From contig LNJE01000015.1 of the NCBI GenBank assembly GCA_001587635.1, positions 1 through 33,997 of the forward strand: 33,997 nt of DNA, read 5' to 3'. The notes beneath the pieces were generated by a model. That model did not search any database, was not told the origin of the DNA, and was given only the letters and a program-made list of their open reading frames with translations. The position numbers and the translations under genes are program-made. Each line of letters begins with the position of its first letter. Position 1 is the stretch's first letter. The stretch comes from Methanofastidiosum methylothiophilum. GTDB taxonomy: Archaea; Methanobacteriota_B; Thermococci; Methanofastidiosales; Methanofastidiosaceae. Positions 15,657-23,589 of the stretch are shown one piece after another.

Positions 15657-16418
15657 ATGAGAAAGAAATATATTCCGTTAATTATTTTGCTGGTAATATC
15701 TATTGGACTAGCTCCGGGGGTAATTGCTCAAGAGAAAACCGCCATCATTGCAAATAGTATTGATAGTGCGATGAATCCAAATTTTATCCCAACGTTAAAG
15801 AAGGCTAATATTGCAGTCGACTTCTTTAATGCAGAAGATACTGGCTATAAAACTTATGACTACATTATAATCCTAGGAGGGCCTGATGCCACAGAACATA
15901 TAGGTGCGATTTCTGGGAGAATTCTCTTAGAATTAGACCAAGATAAACTTAGGGCTGGTGGCTTTAGATTGATATACGAAGCAAATGACACATTTAAGTC
16001 CAAACAAAAGGTTTTCATCATAGCTGGATCCAATAGAAACTTTACAAAAATGGCTGTCGATCAATACACCCCTAGAATTATTTCAAAAATAACTGGCCAG
16101 CCAATTAAAACTGGATCGTATACATCCCTCAAAGCGTCTCAAGTTAAACAATTAATCGACAGCAAGGAGAGTATCTACCTTATTGACGTTAGGCCCAAAG
16201 GACAGTTTGCTGAAAGCCACATACAGGGTGCGGTCAATATACCACTTGAAGAGCTATCCTTTAAGATAAATCAGATACCAAAAGACAAGAAAATTGTCCT
16301 ATATTGCAGCAGTGGGATTAAATCTGCAAATGGGGCTCAATTTTTGGTGGATTTAGGATTTAAAAATGTTTATGCAATGTCAGAAGGCTACTCCGTTTAC
16401 TCTAACATGGCAAAATAA
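15657..16418 (+). CDS. Secreted S-layer-like/rhodanese fusion protein, copy 2
   Basis: The 253-residue paralogue of the preceding protein has the same order: signal peptide (MRKKYIPLIILLVISIGLAP...VIAQ), S-layer-like domain (IILGGPDATEHIG; KVFIIAGSNRNFTKMAVDQY) and rhodanese domain (IYLIDVRPKGQFAESHIQGA; active loop YCSSGIKSA with Cys). More than half of the aligned positions look identical by eye. It has its own ribosome binding site, GGAGGT three bases before ATG 15657, and about 97 AT-rich bases separate it from copy 1, so separate promoters are likely. The active Cys is kept in both copies, so both may be functional. Confidence 0.86.
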   Translation: MRKKYIPLIILLVISIGLAPGVIAQEKTAIIANSIDSAMNPNFIPTLKKANIAVDFFNAEDTGYKTYDYIIILGGPDATEHIGAISGRILLELDQDKLRAGGFRLIYEANDTFKSKQKVFIIAGSNRNFTKMAVDQYTPRIISKITGQPIKTGSYTSLKASQVKQLIDSKESIYLIDVRPKGQFAESHIQGAVNIPLEELSFKINQIPKDKKIVLYCSSGIKSANGAQFLVDLGFKNVYAMSEGYSVYSNMAK

Positions 16419-16457
16419 ATTTATTTTTATTTTAATAAAAAAGTATTAATAAAAAAA
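16419..16457. terminator. Bidirectional T/A-rich terminator between convergent genes
   Basis: The 39 bases between the rhodanese copy 2 stop and the L10e stop contain T runs on the plus strand (tttatttttatttt) followed by A runs (aataaaaaag, ataaaaaaat), which are T runs on the minus strand. This suits termination from both sides. Confidence 0.5.
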
Positions 16458-16970
16458 TTAGTTGCTTCTTTCTTGGACATCAATTTTTACGGTAGTTGGG
16501 AGTTTCATAGCTGCCTTTCTCAAAGCTATTCTTGCAGTTTCAATGCCTTCTTTTTCCACCCAGACAGACATTATCCTCTGTCCTCTGTCTATTCTTGCAG
16601 CTGTACCGATGGGCTTTCCAAATGAAAGTCTCATTCCATTACCATATCTGTCAGCTTTTTTACCAGACGCCATTGCGTTTTCTCTAATTATCTGAAATGG
16701 TATGGTCCTAATTTTGTAGTGGAATCCGCTTTTCCCCAATATCTTCATGAGGTATCTATTTGCAGCAATCCTTGATGCTTCCATTGCGTTAGTCCTTATC
16801 TGGCAAGCATTTTTTGATTCAAGATAAACTTCATAAGGGAATTTTCTACCGACTTCCCCCATATCAAAGTGAACTACCTTAATTCCAGGAACTGCTCTCA
16901 CATATTCTCTTCTTGTGTAGTTAGGCCTATTAATCATCCTGTCAATTCTTGAGGGTCTTAGTCCTGCCAT
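16458..16970 (-). CDS. rpl10e: Large-subunit ribosomal protein uL16 (archaeal L10e)
   Basis: From the ATG at 16970 the protein has 170 residues, the usual length, starting MAGLRPSRIDRMINRPNYTR. The match to L10e runs over the full length, including HFDMGEVGRKFPYEV, ESKNACQIRTNAMEASRIAA and the RIDRGQRIMSVWVEK region. A longer frame begins at 17006, but GGTGA five bases before ATG 16970 and the conserved N-terminus favour the shorter form. The protein lies near the peptidyl-transferase centre and helps 5S RNP placement. It is divergent from the HypE-like gene. Confidence 0.97.
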   Translation of the reverse strand: MAGLRPSRIDRMINRPNYTRREYVRAVPGIKVVHFDMGEVGRKFPYEVYLESKNACQIRTNAMEASRIAANRYLMKILGKSGFHYKIRTIPFQIIRENAMASGKKADRYGNGMRLSFGKPIGTAARIDRGQRIMSVWVEKEGIETARIALRKAAMKLPTTVKIDVQERSN

Positions 16971-17067
16971 AATAATCACCTTAAATGACTGTAGAGCACC
17001 TTTCATAACGCTCTTTATAAACCTTTCTAAGTGATAACCTTTTTAAAATAAACTGCAAAGAGGCTTT

Positions 17068-18045
17068 ATGAGTTTCTTACCTGACGGCAAGGTTGACAGT
17101 TCCATTCTTTTAAAAAGGGTGTTCCCATTCCTTGGAGCTCCCCAAAAGGAGGTAATCGTTGGGCCTAATGTAGGAGTAGACGCAGCTGTTATAGACGTAT
17201 CAAAATTCCCAAGAAATATGGTAGTTTCACAAGATCCTGTCACAGGCGCAGGTGAAAATGCAGGTTTTCATGTAGTAAATGTCTGTGCAAATGATGTCGC
17301 TTCAATGGGGGCAAAGCCTATGTTTTTTCTCTCAACAATAATAATGCCAAAGGGAGCAACAGAGGAAGAATTAGAAAGAGTTTCTAAAGATATAGAGCGT
17401 GCAGCAAAAGAAATAGGCGTTTCTATAGTCGGGGGGCATACTGAAATATCCTCTAAAGTGTCAGACCTAATACTTTCTGGAACTATGATAGGATTCACAG
17501 ATAGATATGTTTCGACAAGCGGTGCAAGAGAAGGGGATGATATACTATTGACAAAAGGGGCTGGCATAGAAGGGACGGCAATTTTAGCCGAGTCAAAATA
17601 TTCTTACCTATCTAAATGCCTCGATACTAAATTATTAAAAAGCGCAATGGGGTTATTAGATCAGATATCTGTGGTCAAAGAAGCTTTAATTGCATCTTCC
17701 CTTGGGGCAGTTGCACTGCACGATCCAACGGAAGGAGGGATCTTAGGCGGATTACATGAGATATCAGATGCTTCTAACAAAGGGTTTGAATTTTATCCAG
17801 AAAAAGTCAACTTATATCCTGAAACTAAATCTATATGTGATGCCCTTAAAATCAATCCTTTCGGTCTCATATCGTCTGGGGCGCTCATGATTATATCCCC
17901 TAAAGAGGCTACTGAAAGCATTATAGCTGCCCTTAAAAAAGAAAAAATCCCCTCGAGTGTTATAGGCAGGATTACAAAAGGGGAACGTAGCCACGAAAGG
18001 ATTTACCAGGACGAGCTTTGGCGAATCCTTGATACTAAACTTTAA
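17068..18045 (+). CDS. HypE-like AIR synthase-related protein
   Basis: The 325-residue protein belongs to the PurM/SelD/HypE ATP-binding superfamily: GPNVGVDAAVIDV near residue 30, SQDPVTGAGENAGFHVVNVC, ANDVASMGAKPMFFL, SIVGGHTEIS and ALHDPTEGGILGGLHE. True HypE makes the cyanide ligand of NiFe hydrogenases and ends in a Cys (PRIC). This protein ends in ...WRILDTKL without Cys, so it is a HypE-like relative found in many archaea rather than proven HypE. No other hyp gene is in the window. GAGG seven bases before ATG 17068 is the ribosome binding site. The downstream upp gene is close, but a TATA-like CTTTAAATAC overlaps this stop codon, suggesting a separate promoter for upp. Confidence 0.85.
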   Translation: MSFLPDGKVDSSILLKRVFPFLGAPQKEVIVGPNVGVDAAVIDVSKFPRNMVVSQDPVTGAGENAGFHVVNVCANDVASMGAKPMFFLSTIIMPKGATEEELERVSKDIERAAKEIGVSIVGGHTEISSKVSDLILSGTMIGFTDRYVSTSGAREGDDILLTKGAGIEGTAILAESKYSYLSKCLDTKLLKSAMGLLDQISVVKEALIASSLGAVALHDPTEGGILGGLHEISDASNKGFEFYPEKVNLYPETKSICDALKINPFGLISSGALMIISPKEATESIIAALKKEKIPSSVIGRITKGERSHERIYQDELWRILDTKL

Positions 18046-18079
18046 ATACTTTCTTTTGCTACATTCCTAGGTGTAGCAG

Positions 18080-18754
18080 ATGGGCATAGAAGATCTAGAA
18101 ACTAATGATAGAGTTATTTCTTTTAAACAGAATTTGGCTATACAAGAACTTGTTGATGAACTTCGGGACAAGGATACAGACCCTATGACATTTAGGAGAG
18201 GATTGACAAATCTTGGGATGTATATGGGGTATGAGATGTCCAAAACCTTTGACTATGAGATTATTGACATTCAGACTCCAGTATGTCCAACAAGAGGCAT
18301 TAGGATACTAGATAAGGATAACGTAGTAATGATAAACATTCTAAGAGCCGCAATACCTTTTATAGAGGGGTTTTACAAAGTATTCCCTAAAGCTAGAACA
18401 GGAATTATAAGTGCATGGAGAGGTCCTGCGCCAGAATCAAAAATAGTAGTTGAGTATGTAAAAGTTCCAAAGACTACCAAGGAAGATATAATAGTTATTG
18501 GGGACCCAATGCTTGCAACTGGCCACACTATATCAAGGATTATTGATGAGGTAAAAAGTAGGGGAGAATTCAAAAGAATAATAGTAGTTGCAGTGGTAAG
18601 TGCCCCAGAAGGTATACGTGAGATACTAGCTAAACACAAGGACGTAGAAATTGTCACAGCAGTAATTGATGAAAAACTCAATCAAATGAATTACATAATT
18701 CCAGGGCTTGGGGATGCGGGGGACAGATGTTTCGGTGAACCAGATAAAAGATAA
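18080..18754 (+). CDS. upp: Uracil phosphoribosyltransferase
   Basis: The 224-residue enzyme converts uracil and PRPP to UMP. Recognised features are MTFRRGLTNLGMYMGYEMSK, NILRAAIPFIEGFYKVFP, the PRPP-binding IVIGDPMLATGHTISRIID and the C-terminal uracil-binding YIIPGLGDAGDRCFG. The length fits the family. AGGTG lies six bases before the ATG. It converges with apt, 11 bases away, and is one of three nucleobase salvage genes in a row. Confidence 0.96.
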   Translation: MGIEDLETNDRVISFKQNLAIQELVDELRDKDTDPMTFRRGLTNLGMYMGYEMSKTFDYEIIDIQTPVCPTRGIRILDKDNVVMINILRAAIPFIEGFYKVFPKARTGIISAWRGPAPESKIVVEYVKVPKTTKEDIIVIGDPMLATGHTISRIIDEVKSRGEFKRIIVVAVVSAPEGIREILAKHKDVEIVTAVIDEKLNQMNYIIPGLGDAGDRCFGEPDKR

Positions 18755-18765
18755 AATATTATTTT

Positions 18766-19302
18766 TTATTCACCTTCGAAATCAACGATTGTGAATATCC
18801 CATAATTATCTAATCGTCTCATTCCACCAAGCTCAGGAAGGCCAACGATGAATGCAGTTTCGACAACATTTCCTCCAAGCTTTTCTATAAGTTTACATGC
18901 AGCCAAAGCTGTTCCACCTGTTGCTATTAGGTCATCAACTAACAGAACATTATCCCCTTTCCTAATTGCATCAAGGTGAACCTCTATAGAATCTCTTCCA
19001 TATTCGAGCTCATATTCATGATTTTCTGTCTTGTGTGGCAACTTTCCTCTTTTCCTGATTAAAACAAAGCCTGTACCAAGTTTATACGCAAGTGCACCCC
19101 CAAGGATAAATCCCCTAGCTTCAACACCTGCAACAAGATCGATTTTTTTGTCTTTATACCGTTCATAGATTACATCTATAGTATCCCTTAATCCTTCTCT
19201 ATCTTTTAGTAAAGTAGTAATGTCTCTAAACATCACACCTTGCTTTGGAAAGTCATGTATTGTTCTAATCTTTCCCCTAATGCTTTCTACCCTTTTGTCC
19301 AT
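18766..19302 (-). CDS. apt: Adenine phosphoribosyltransferase
   Basis: The 178-residue protein makes AMP from adenine and PRPP. It has the APRT opening IRTIHDFPKQGVMFRDITTL, VAGVEARGFILGGALAYKLG, FVLIRKRGKLPH and the PRPP loop VLLVDDLIATGGT. GTGA lies four bases before the ATG. It is 11 bases downstream of the methylthioadenosine phosphorylase gene on the same strand, so adenine released by that enzyme would be recaptured by this one. Confidence 0.96.
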   Translation of the reverse strand: MDKRVESIRGKIRTIHDFPKQGVMFRDITTLLKDREGLRDTIDVIYERYKDKKIDLVAGVEARGFILGGALAYKLGTGFVLIRKRGKLPHKTENHEYELEYGRDSIEVHLDAIRKGDNVLLVDDLIATGGTALAACKLIEKLGGNVVETAFIVGLPELGGMRRLDNYGIFTIVDFEGE

Positions 19303-19313
19303 ATAATCACTTT

Positions 19314-20060
19314 TTATATATTTGGAATAGTTTCAACTATTAGCTTCTTTACATTATCGGCATTCTTTTTCATTGTTTTGATTATCATTTCAAAAGTTAC
19401 TGATTCTTCGTTCTCCTTCCAGCAGTCATAGTCCGTTGACATTGCAACTGTGGCATATTCAATCCCAAGCTCTTTTGCAAGTGACACTTCAGGAACTGTT
19501 GACATGTTTATTACATCAGCACCTAACACTCTAAACATATTTGACTCTGCCTTAGTTGAAAATCTTGGGCCTTCGATTGTTATTACCGTCCCTTTTGGAT
19601 GGTACTTTAATCCGAGTTTATTTCCACTATCAATAAATAGACTTCTTAGGATTTCAGAAAATGGAGATGCCATTGGCGTATGTACTACTCTTTCTTCATC
19701 AAAAAAAGTGTACTCTCTTTTTTTAGTGAAATCAATAAACTGATCTGGGAATACAAGATGTCCAGGGTGTATTTCCTCTCTTAAAGATCCAACGGCGGTA
19801 GTTGCTATTATGTATTCACAACCTATTTCTTTTAGTGCCAATACATTTGCCCTGAAATTAACTTTTGAGGGGGGGATTGTGTGGCCCCTCCCGTGCCGTG
19901 CTAGAATTGCTACGTCTACGTTTCTTATTGATCCTATGACTATGGGACTTGAAGGACTCCCGTACTTTGTTTTCATAGTAATTTCTTCATAATCTTTTAG
20001 GAGTTTTGGATCATCAAGACCGCTTCCACCTATAATGCCTACCTTTGCCATATCAATCAT
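19314..20060 (-). CDS. mtnP: S-methyl-5'-thioadenosine phosphorylase
   Basis: The 248-residue protein cleaves methylthioadenosine to adenine and methylthioribose-1-phosphate. IIGGSGLDDPKLL, ILARHGRGHTIPPSKVNFRA, VGSLREEIHPGHLVFPDQFID and EGPRFSTKAESNMFR mark the family. STDYDCWKE is typical of the methylthioadenosine-preferring branch rather than guanosine/inosine phosphorylases. ATG 20060 and ATG 20051 (MAKVGIIGG) are both possible; a TATA-like sequence (CTTATATAATT, near 20085) implies a very short or absent leader. It heads an apparent operon with apt and is divergent from deoxyhypusine synthase. Confidence 0.94.
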   Translation of the reverse strand: MIDMAKVGIIGGSGLDDPKLLKDYEEITMKTKYGSPSSPIVIGSIRNVDVAILARHGRGHTIPPSKVNFRANVLALKEIGCEYIIATTAVGSLREEIHPGHLVFPDQFIDFTKKREYTFFDEERVVHTPMASPFSEILRSLFIDSGNKLGLKYHPKGTVITIEGPRFSTKAESNMFRVLGADVINMSTVPEVSLAKELGIEYATVAMSTDYDCWKENEESVTFEMIIKTMKKNADNVKKLIVETIPNI

Positions 20061-20136
20061 TAGCTCAGATATTTGTTAATTATATAAGATTTCTTACATC
20101 GATAAATATTTAAAGTTTAATATAATCCTTAATTTC

Positions 20137-21159
20137 ATGAAGAGAGAAGAATTATTAAATAAGGAAATTGAACACATCGATATCAAGAGTTTCGATTCTA
20201 CTGAAATAATCAATGCCTTTTCAAAAATGGCATTCCAAGCCAAAAATCTTGCACGATCAGCTCACATACTTGAAAAAATGACTGAAAATAAAGATTGCTC
20301 AATTATATTATGTCTTGCTGGATCAATCTTTAGCGCGGGTCTAAAAAAAGTAGTATATGATATGGTAAAACACAATATGGTTGATGCGATTGTTTCTACA
20401 GGTGCAATTATCGTTGACCAAGAATTCTTTGAAGCCTTAGGATTTAAACACTACCAGGGCACCCCCTTTGTCGATGACGAGATGTTAAGAAAACAAAATA
20501 TTGATAGAATTTATGACACCTATATTGATGAAGATGAACTTAGAGTTTGTGATATGACTATTGCAGAAATAGCAGATTCTCTCGAGCCAAGGCCTTACTC
20601 TTCAAGAGAATTTATCGTTGCAATGGGAAAATATCTCCTCGATAATGGTGCTAAGGCGAAAGATTCGGTAGTACTTGAGTCATACAAGAAAGGGGTTCCA
20701 ATATTTGTTCCTGCATTCTCAGACTGCAGTGCTGGATTTGGACTTGTTTATCACCAGAATGCCAAAGGCAGCAAACCAAAAGTTACAATTGACAGTGCAA
20801 AAGATTTCCTTGAACTTACAAAGATAAAGATAGCTTCAAAAGATACTGGCCTTTTCATGATAGGCGGAGGAGTTCCAAAGAACTTTGCCCAAGATGTTCC
20901 TGTGGCAGCTGACATACTTGGAAAGGAAGTCAATATGCACAAATATGCCATTCAAATAACTGTTGCTGATGAGAGGGACGGAGCTCTTTCAGGTTCAACT
21001 CTAAAGGAAGCCCACTCATGGGGAAAAGTTGAAAGTGGCAATGAGCAAATGGTTTATGCTGAAGCAACAGTAGCGATGCCATTAATTGTAAGCTATGCTT
21101 ATCATAAAGGTGGCTGGAAAAAGCGAAGAGAAAATAGATTCAACGATTTCCTAAAATAA
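20137..21159 (+). CDS. dys: Deoxyhypusine synthase
   Basis: The 340-residue enzyme transfers aminobutyl from spermidine to a lysine of aIF5A, the first step of hypusine formation, using NAD. Typical regions are ILCLAGSIFSAGLKKVVYDM, DAIVSTGAIIVDQEF, FVPAFSDCSAGFG, MIGGGVPKNFAQD and ADERDGALSGSTLKEAHSWGK. The Lys of SWGK matches the catalytic lysine of the human enzyme. Some family members act as homospermidine synthases, so activity is inferred. A TATA-like AAATATTTAAAG lies about 30 bases upstream with no strong ribosome binding site, suggesting a leaderless message. It is convergent with the prefoldin operon. Confidence 0.93.
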   Translation: MKREELLNKEIEHIDIKSFDSTEIINAFSKMAFQAKNLARSAHILEKMTENKDCSIILCLAGSIFSAGLKKVVYDMVKHNMVDAIVSTGAIIVDQEFFEALGFKHYQGTPFVDDEMLRKQNIDRIYDTYIDEDELRVCDMTIAEIADSLEPRPYSSREFIVAMGKYLLDNGAKAKDSVVLESYKKGVPIFVPAFSDCSAGFGLVYHQNAKGSKPKVTIDSAKDFLELTKIKIASKDTGLFMIGGGVPKNFAQDVPVAADILGKEVNMHKYAIQITVADERDGALSGSTLKEAHSWGKVESGNEQMVYAEATVAMPLIVSYAYHKGGWKKRRENRFNDFLK

Positions 21160-21211
21160 TATTTTATTTAATTTTATAAATTTAGAAAAGAATATTCTAT
21201 AAAAAAAATAT
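21160..21211. terminator. Bidirectional terminator between dys and the prefoldin gene
   Basis: The 52-base gap between two convergent stops has T-rich tracts on each strand (tattttatttaatttt on plus; the run of eight A near 21202-21209 reads as T on minus). Confidence 0.45.
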
Positions 21212-21631
21212 TTATTTTTGCTTCTGCATTATTTCTTCTGCTTTCATTTCTATCTCGTTCATTCTAGCGCGGATATTCTGTAGTGTAGCTTCGTTTTGGC
21301 CTAAGTTTTTTTCGACCTCTTTTAGGGTTTCATCAAGTTTTGTGATAGTTTCGTCAATAGTTTTTTCCATTGTGACATCTCTTGCAAGAGTTGTAATCAC
21401 AGTACCGACATCTGTAATTGTTCCCTTCACAAAATTTCCTGCACCTATGGGGATTAAAATTTCATTACCTGGCTTTATATCTTTCAAACCCTCAAGAGTT
21501 ATTTTTGAAATAGCAAGTTCGTTTCTGTGGGAAGATAGCAGAGACAAGTTGTTTGAGATCAAATTAGACTGATCGTTTAGGTAGTTTAGTTCTGAACTAA
21601 GCTTCCTTAAGGCTTCTTCCTCTCCTGCCAT
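21212..21631 (-). CDS. pfdA: Prefoldin alpha subunit
   Basis: The 139-residue protein has two long coiled-coil helices (about 1-50 and 88-138) around a beta-hairpin region with PGNEILIPIGAGNFVKGTI, the prefoldin alpha layout. Two alpha and four beta subunits form the cytosolic holdase that delivers unfolded proteins to the thermosome. GGAG lies eight or so bases before the ATG. It is the last gene of the L39e-L31e-aIF6-LX operon, an order conserved in archaea. The ftsY/srp54 genes that often follow are absent here. Confidence 0.95.
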   Translation of the reverse strand: MAGEEEALRKLSSELNYLNDQSNLISNNLSLLSSHRNELAISKITLEGLKDIKPGNEILIPIGAGNFVKGTITDVGTVITTLARDVTMEKTIDETITKLDETLKEVEKNLGQNEATLQNIRARMNEIEMKAEEIMQKQK

Positions 21632-21823
21632 TTACATATCTCCTTTCTTTTCTACAATGCTCTTTATTTCAATATTTTTTCTTTTACAACCGTAAATCGA
21701 ACCATACTTAGAATAAATATCTTCTAAAACATCTTTTTCCTTTGTGCCGTTAAAATCTTTAACAAAATGTTTTGTACTACTTTTTAGTTTGATAACACCT
21801 TCAACTGTATAGGTTTTCATCAT
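21632..21823 (-). CDS. rpl18a: Ribosomal protein eL20 (L18a/LX)
   Basis: From ATG 21823 the protein has 63 residues, MMKTYTVEGVIKLKSSTKHF..., the archaeal LX protein of the large subunit. GAGGTGA, five bases upstream, overlaps the aIF6 stop codon and supports this start over GTG 21832. Its place between aIF6 and prefoldin alpha is the classical archaeal one. Confidence 0.9.
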   Translation of the reverse strand: MMKTYTVEGVIKLKSSTKHFVKDFNGTKEKDVLEDIYSKYGSIYGCKRKNIEIKSIVEKKGDM

Positions 21824-21833
21824 AAGATTCACC

Positions 21834-22487
21834 TCATATACCCATTATATCTTCAATATAACTTAATTCTATACCGGTTGTTGTTTCACCAACAATTGCC
21901 CCTTTATCATTTACTATCATACAGGCTCCGATATACGATACGCCTCTGTTTAGAGTTGACATTCTCACATCGACCTTTAGTAGGTCTTTAATTAGTGAAA
22001 TATCCTCTTCTTTTGCTTCTTTTATTGCAAGACATCCAAAATTGTTTGCCCTTGCAACGCTTCCCACATATTTGTGATTTCCAAGAGATGAAATTGCTGT
22101 TTCGACACCAAGAGTGTCTTCGATAAGCTTTTGTTCTTTTGTTAATATAGGGCTTATTATTGCGCCTTTGTCGTTTGAAAGGATAAGATTTCCAATTGCA
22201 GTTTCCTTTGTATTAAGGATGCAGTTATTTATCCCAGCATCTTTAATTAATTGAATCTCTTCGTCTTCTATTACATATGGGGATATAATTCCATTATTGT
22301 TTCCCGCGATGTAAATGCCTGCAAGATCAGTTGCTGCAATCGTGCTTAGTATGAGTTCAGTTCCTAAAGCTTCCCTTATGGTATCGGAAAGCCCTCCAAT
22401 ATCTTCCCTTATGATAGTTATATTGTTATTAGTAAAACTGAATATACCAACAAACGGATTGCCATTGAACTTTAACTGTCTTATCAT
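21834..22487 (-). CDS. eif6: Translation initiation/anti-association factor aIF6
   Basis: The 217-residue protein consists of five similar beta-alpha repeats forming a pentagonal propeller, visible here as repeated GIYIAGNNNGIISP, GNLILSNDKGAIISP, VGSVARANNFGCLA and IGACMIVNDKGAIVG. It binds the 50S subunit and prevents premature joining with 30S. It sits in the ribosomal operon between L31e and LX with very short spacing. Confidence 0.96.
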   Translation of the reverse strand: MIRQLKFNGNPFVGIFSFTNNNITIIREDIGGLSDTIREALGTELILSTIAATDLAGIYIAGNNNGIISPYVIEDEEIQLIKDAGINNCILNTKETAIGNLILSNDKGAIISPILTKEQKLIEDTLGVETAISSLGNHKYVGSVARANNFGCLAIKEAKEEDISLIKDLLKVDVRMSTLNRGVSYIGACMIVNDKGAIVGETTTGIELSYIEDIMGI

Positions 22488-22492
22488 TAACT

Positions 22493-22768
22493 TTACTCCG
22501 CAAGATAAGCAGTAATAACGTCTCTTTTTTCTTCCTCTCCTTCTTCGCCCTTTACTATTTTAATCTTTATCTTTGAAGGAGAACTCTGAATTCCATTTTC
22601 CCAGAGTTTTTCATTTAATGATTTGTCAATTTTTACATTCTCGCATTTAGAATGTTTAATAACAAATTCTCTCAAGACTCTTGTTGCTCTTGCAGCTCTC
22701 TCGTTTCTAGGGGCTTCTTTAACTTTCCTTAAGGGTACAACATACATTCTCTCTTCATTGTTATCCAT
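22493..22768 (-). CDS. rpl31e: Ribosomal protein eL31
   Basis: From ATG 22768 the protein has 91 residues: RMYVVPLRKVKEAPRNERAA, followed by VLREFVIKH and LNEKLWENGIQSSPSKIKIK. This is L31e, of the large-subunit exit-tunnel area. GAGGTGA five bases upstream favours this ATG over GTG 22777. It is 11 bases downstream of L39e. Confidence 0.95.
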   Translation of the reverse strand: MDNNEERMYVVPLRKVKEAPRNERAARATRVLREFVIKHSKCENVKIDKSLNEKLWENGIQSSPSKIKIKIVKGEEGEEEKRDVITAYLAE

Positions 22769-22779
22769 ATTTCTCACCT

Positions 22780-22935
22780 CTACTTCTTAAGAGAAGTTCT
22801 TCGCCAATTTCTTCTTTTTGGATGTGATCTAATTTTTAATTTAGTCTTAGCCCATACCCAAACAGGGACTCTTCTGTTTTGGTTCATGGCCTTACCTAGT
22901 CTCTTCTTTTTCCCGAGTCCTTTGTTTCTCGACAT
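22780..22935 (-). CDS. rpl39e: Ribosomal protein eL39
   Basis: This 51-residue gene is MSRNKGLGKKKRLGKAMNQN, then RRVPVWVWAKTKLKIRSHPK and RRNWRRTSLKK. It is highly basic with the conserved Trp-rich core of L39e, which lines the peptide exit tunnel. GGAGGA lies about six bases before ATG 22935. It is the first gene of the operon continuing to prefoldin alpha. Confidence 0.96.
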   Translation of the reverse strand: MSRNKGLGKKKRLGKAMNQNRRVPVWVWAKTKLKIRSHPKRRNWRRTSLKK

Positions 22936-22967
22936 AATAATCCTCCAATAATAGCGAGTTTATTAGG

Positions 22968-22990
22968 CTTTTAAATATCTATTTATATAT
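22968..22990 (-). promoter_or_regulatory. Promoter of the L39e operon
   Basis: On the minus strand, ATATATAAAT (22981-22990) is about 50 bases before the L39e start and would begin transcription near 22959, leaving a leader that contains GGAGGA. A second TATA-like ATTTAAAAG lies at 22969-22977. The remaining bases up to 23140 are AT-rich and hold nothing else I can recognise. Confidence 0.45.
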
Positions 22991-23140
22991 CTTTTGTTTA
23001 TGTTTTAGAAGTTGAAAATCGCCTTAAAAAGCTTTCAATTAGCATATCTAAATAAATTTAATCAAGGATTGTAAATATAAAAAATAAAAGGACTTTTCCT
23101 ATTAACTTACTAGAAATAACCTTTTACAAAAAAACTCTAC

Positions 23141-23305
23141 TTAATACCTTCTTGGGTTTTTCTTTTGGTAGCATTCCCTACAGTAAACAGGTCTTGTACC
23201 ATCCGGCTTGAATGGAACTTCAGTTTCCTGTCCACAACTTGCACATGTTACTTTGTGCATTTCACGAGGAGGTCTGTTGTAGCCGCCTCGGTTTTCTCCA
23301 TACAT
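23141..23305 (-). CDS. Small zinc-ribbon protein, CxxC-x17-CxxC type
   Basis: This 54-residue gene reads MYGENRGGYNRPPREMHKVT, then CASCGQETEVPFKPDGTRPV and YCRECYQKKNPRRY. Cys21, 24, 42 and 45 form CxxC with exactly 17 residues between the pairs, a known zinc-ribbon class common in methanogenic archaea whose function is unknown. The Gly/Arg/Asn-rich N-terminus suggests nucleic-acid binding. GGAG lies eight or nine bases before ATG 23305. A TATA-like TTTATATACTG at about 23366-23376 can serve as promoter, and a short hairpin (GGCCA-ATTAC-TGGCC, 23329-23343) lies in the leader. Confidence 0.85.
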   Translation of the reverse strand: MYGENRGGYNRPPREMHKVTCASCGQETEVPFKPDGTRPVYCRECYQKKNPRRY

Positions 23306-23589
23306 TTATATTACTCCTTTATTTACTTGGCCAATTACTGGCCTGAAAGTAAATTACAACAAACAGTATATAAATCTGTCGTTTTTAATTGATAAATTTA
23401 AAACCTAATTTCTAATCTATTAAGATAATTTCTATTAAAACTTATTTATTTAATAAAAAATCCATTTTCTTACACATTCATAGATATTAATAATTAAGAA
23501 GTTGCATTTGTTTGTTATTTATATCAATACAAAATATTTATATAATCATCTAGATATCAAAAAATATAATTTACCATGGAGGTGTTAAT

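Noticed and set aside
23329..23343. Hairpin GGCCA-ATTAC-TGGCC as a riboswitch
   Set aside because: A lone 5-bp stem in a short leader is too small to support a riboswitch; it is noted only with the zinc-ribbon gene.
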